A stretch of 64,000 nt of DNA, from assembly GCA_020525365.1 (NCBI GenBank), contig JAIZOF010000001.1, positions 1,263,456 to 1,327,455 on the forward strand, written 5' to 3'. Position 1 is the first letter of the stretch, and every line of letters starts with the position of its first letter. Both the position numbers and the translations under genes were made by a program. This DNA comes from Sulfurovum sp. GTDB lineage: Bacteria; Campylobacterota; Campylobacteria; Campylobacterales; Sulfurovaceae. Shown piece after piece: positions 62,985 through 64,000 of this stretch. A model generated the notes under the pieces. It was not told where the DNA came from and ran no database searches. It was given only the letters and a program-made list of their open reading frames with translations.

Positions 62985-64000
62985 ATGCAATTTCAGATAG
63001 ATAAAACCGATGGAAGGGCACGTGCGTGCACTATCCAAACTACGCACTCTACAATACAAACACCAGTTTTTATGCCTGTAGGAACCGTTGGTGCAGTCAA
63101 GGCACTTGATGCAACCGACCTTGAGACTTTTATTAAGCCTGAGATTATTCTTGCCAATACATATCATATGTACATTCGTCCTAGTGATGATGTTGTCGCT
63201 AAGATGGGCAAACTACACGGTTTTACAAAATTTCCTAAAAGTTTTCTAACTGATAGTGGTGGCTTTCAAGCATTCTCTCTCTCGGACAATGTCAAAATAG
63301 ATGAAGGAGGCATTACCTTTCGTAGCCATCTTGATGGCAGCAAACACTATTTCACCCCTAAAAAGGTTATTGATATCCAGCATAACCTCGGTTCAGATAT
63401 TATGATGATTCTTGATGACCTTGTTGCCCTGCCTGCCACACAGGAACGCATTGCTGCCAGTATCGATCGTACGTCACGCTGGGCAAAAGAGTCCATTGAT
63501 TACTTTAGGCAGAAACAGAAAGAGGGTATAGGTGTCAATCAAAATATCTTTGCCATCATTCAAGGCGGTACAGATAAAGCCTTCAGAGAAAAATCTGCCA
63601 AAGAGCTCTGTACACTTGACTATGATGGCTTTGCCATTGGTGGGCTCAGTGTAGGTGAGAGCAATGAAGACATGTATGAAACTGTTGCATGGACAACACC
63701 TTTCATGCCCAAAGAAAAACCACGCTATCTCATGGGTGTAGGCACGCCTGAAGACCTCATAGAAAATGTCTACCGTGGTATTGATATGTTCGATTGTGTC
63801 ATGCCAACCCGTAATGCGCGAAATGGTACTCTCTTTACCTCTTTTGGCAAGGTCAATATCAAAAAAGCCTGCTACACCACTGACTTAGAGCCCATCGATC
63901 CAGAGTGCAACTGTATGGTCTGCCAAACCTACAGTCGTGCCTATCTACGTCACCTCTTCCGTGCCCATGAACTGACCTACTTTAGACTTGCAACCATCCA
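62985..64000 (+). CDS. tgt: Queuine/preQ1 tRNA-guanine transglycosylase (3' end outside window)
   Basis: Exchanges G34 of certain tRNAs for preQ1, the step before QueA and QueH. About 338 codons are visible and the gene continues past base 64000. Motifs: [19 protein letters not shown] near the N-terminus, [13 protein letters not shown] with a catalytic Asp, [30 protein letters not shown], the nucleophilic Asp in [17 protein letters not shown], and the first zinc ligands in [18 protein letters not shown]. The start has GAGGA about 12 bases upstream, and [14 protein letters not shown] is the normal N-terminus. queH at 24.8 kb belongs to the same pathway. Confidence 0.96.
   Translation, partial: MQFQIDKTDGRARACTIQTTHSTIQTPVFMPVGTVGAVKALDATDLETFIKPEIILANTYHMYIRPSDDVVAKMGKLHGFTKFPKSFLTDSGGFQAFSLSDNVKIDEGGITFRSHLDGSKHYFTPKKVIDIQHNLGSDIMMILDDLVALPATQERIAASIDRTSRWAKESIDYFRQKQKEGIGVNQNIFAIIQGGTDKAFREKSAKELCTLDYDGFAIGGLSVGESNEDMYETVAWTTPFMPKEKPRYLMGVGTPEDLIENVYRGIDMFDCVMPTRNARNGTLFTSFGKVNIKKACYTTDLEPIDPECNCMVCQTYSRAYLRHLFRAHELTYFRLATI

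Noticed and set aside
1-64000. tRNA, rRNA, tmRNA genes or CRISPR arrays
   Set aside because: No cloverleaf-like GGTTCGAAT T-loop contexts, no rRNA-like conserved blocks and no regularly spaced direct repeats were noticed. A covariance-model scan would be decisive.

Overview
The window looks like a chromosomal stretch from a Campylobacterota (epsilonproteobacterial) bacterium, most like the Sulfurovum/Sulfurimonas group. I infer this from AT-rich, densely packed genes, the MagIII-type glycosylase, BioV, an E-type succinate dehydrogenase/fumarate reductase with a CCG-domain subunit, long-form QueH, and the block tgt / COG3400 / aroB / mscS / mtaB / ftsH-like, which matches the order I remember from Helicobacter pylori HP0281-HP0286. 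No database search was possible.

Layout. 1-2.2 kb: 5' part of clpB with a consensus promoter and an HspR-type (HAIR-like) inverted repeat. 2.2-7.5 kb: DedA protein, small secreted proteins (one c-type cytochrome), msrA, acylphosphatase, TerB-like protein, a TauE/UreH-like membrane protein, truD. 7.5-18 kb, all minus strand: two DEAD-box helicases, a CNNM transporter, mgtE, pckA and a complete Na+-pumping oxaloacetate decarboxylase (oadG-oadA-oadB). 18-23.6 kb: uppP, serB, metF, YqaA-like, lpxH-like, argC, greA. 23.7-35.2 kb, plus strand: lpxB, queH, fabZ, lpxA, clpX, mreB, mreC, carB, Sua5-like, HIT and methyltransferase genes. 35.3-38.3 kb: methyltransferase, gph, FAD oxidoreductase.

38.5-43.4 kb is the anomalous part. 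Positions 38504-40593 are a damaged reverse-complement copy of 34472-36610. They are followed by a chimeric secretin-like/HIT ORF, a frameshifted OLD/AAA-type ATPase and a frameshifted thiL. Nearly every reading frame there is broken, with many homopolymer-length differences, while both sides are clean. Either the region is decaying after an inverted duplication, or it is unpolished or chimeric assembly. I lean to the latter.

43.5-53 kb: a ferredoxin-motif protein and the sdhA/sdhB/CCG-subunit operon, a DUF819 transporter, dipeptide epimerase and SulP transporter. 52.7-55.3 kb: a minus-strand group with a 49-aa membrane protein, mogA/moaB, an SDR and MagIII. 55.3-61.4 kb: a tightly overlapping minus-strand operon aroB-mscS-mtaB-ftsH-like-bioV, in which the FtsH homologue has lost its zinc-protease motif. 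61.5-64 kb: a TrkA-like COG3400 protein divergent from tgt, which runs off the end.

Functional themes: envelope synthesis (lpxA, lpxB, lpxH, fabZ, uppP, mreBC, dipeptide epimerase), queuosine tRNA modification (queH, tgt), other RNA modification (truD, mtaB), sodium-coupled C4 metabolism plus gluconeogenesis (oadGAB, pckA), quinone-linked succinate/fumarate chemistry (sdhABE) and protein quality control (clpB, clpX, ftsH-like, msrA). I saw no tRNA, rRNA, CRISPR array, transposase or prophage.
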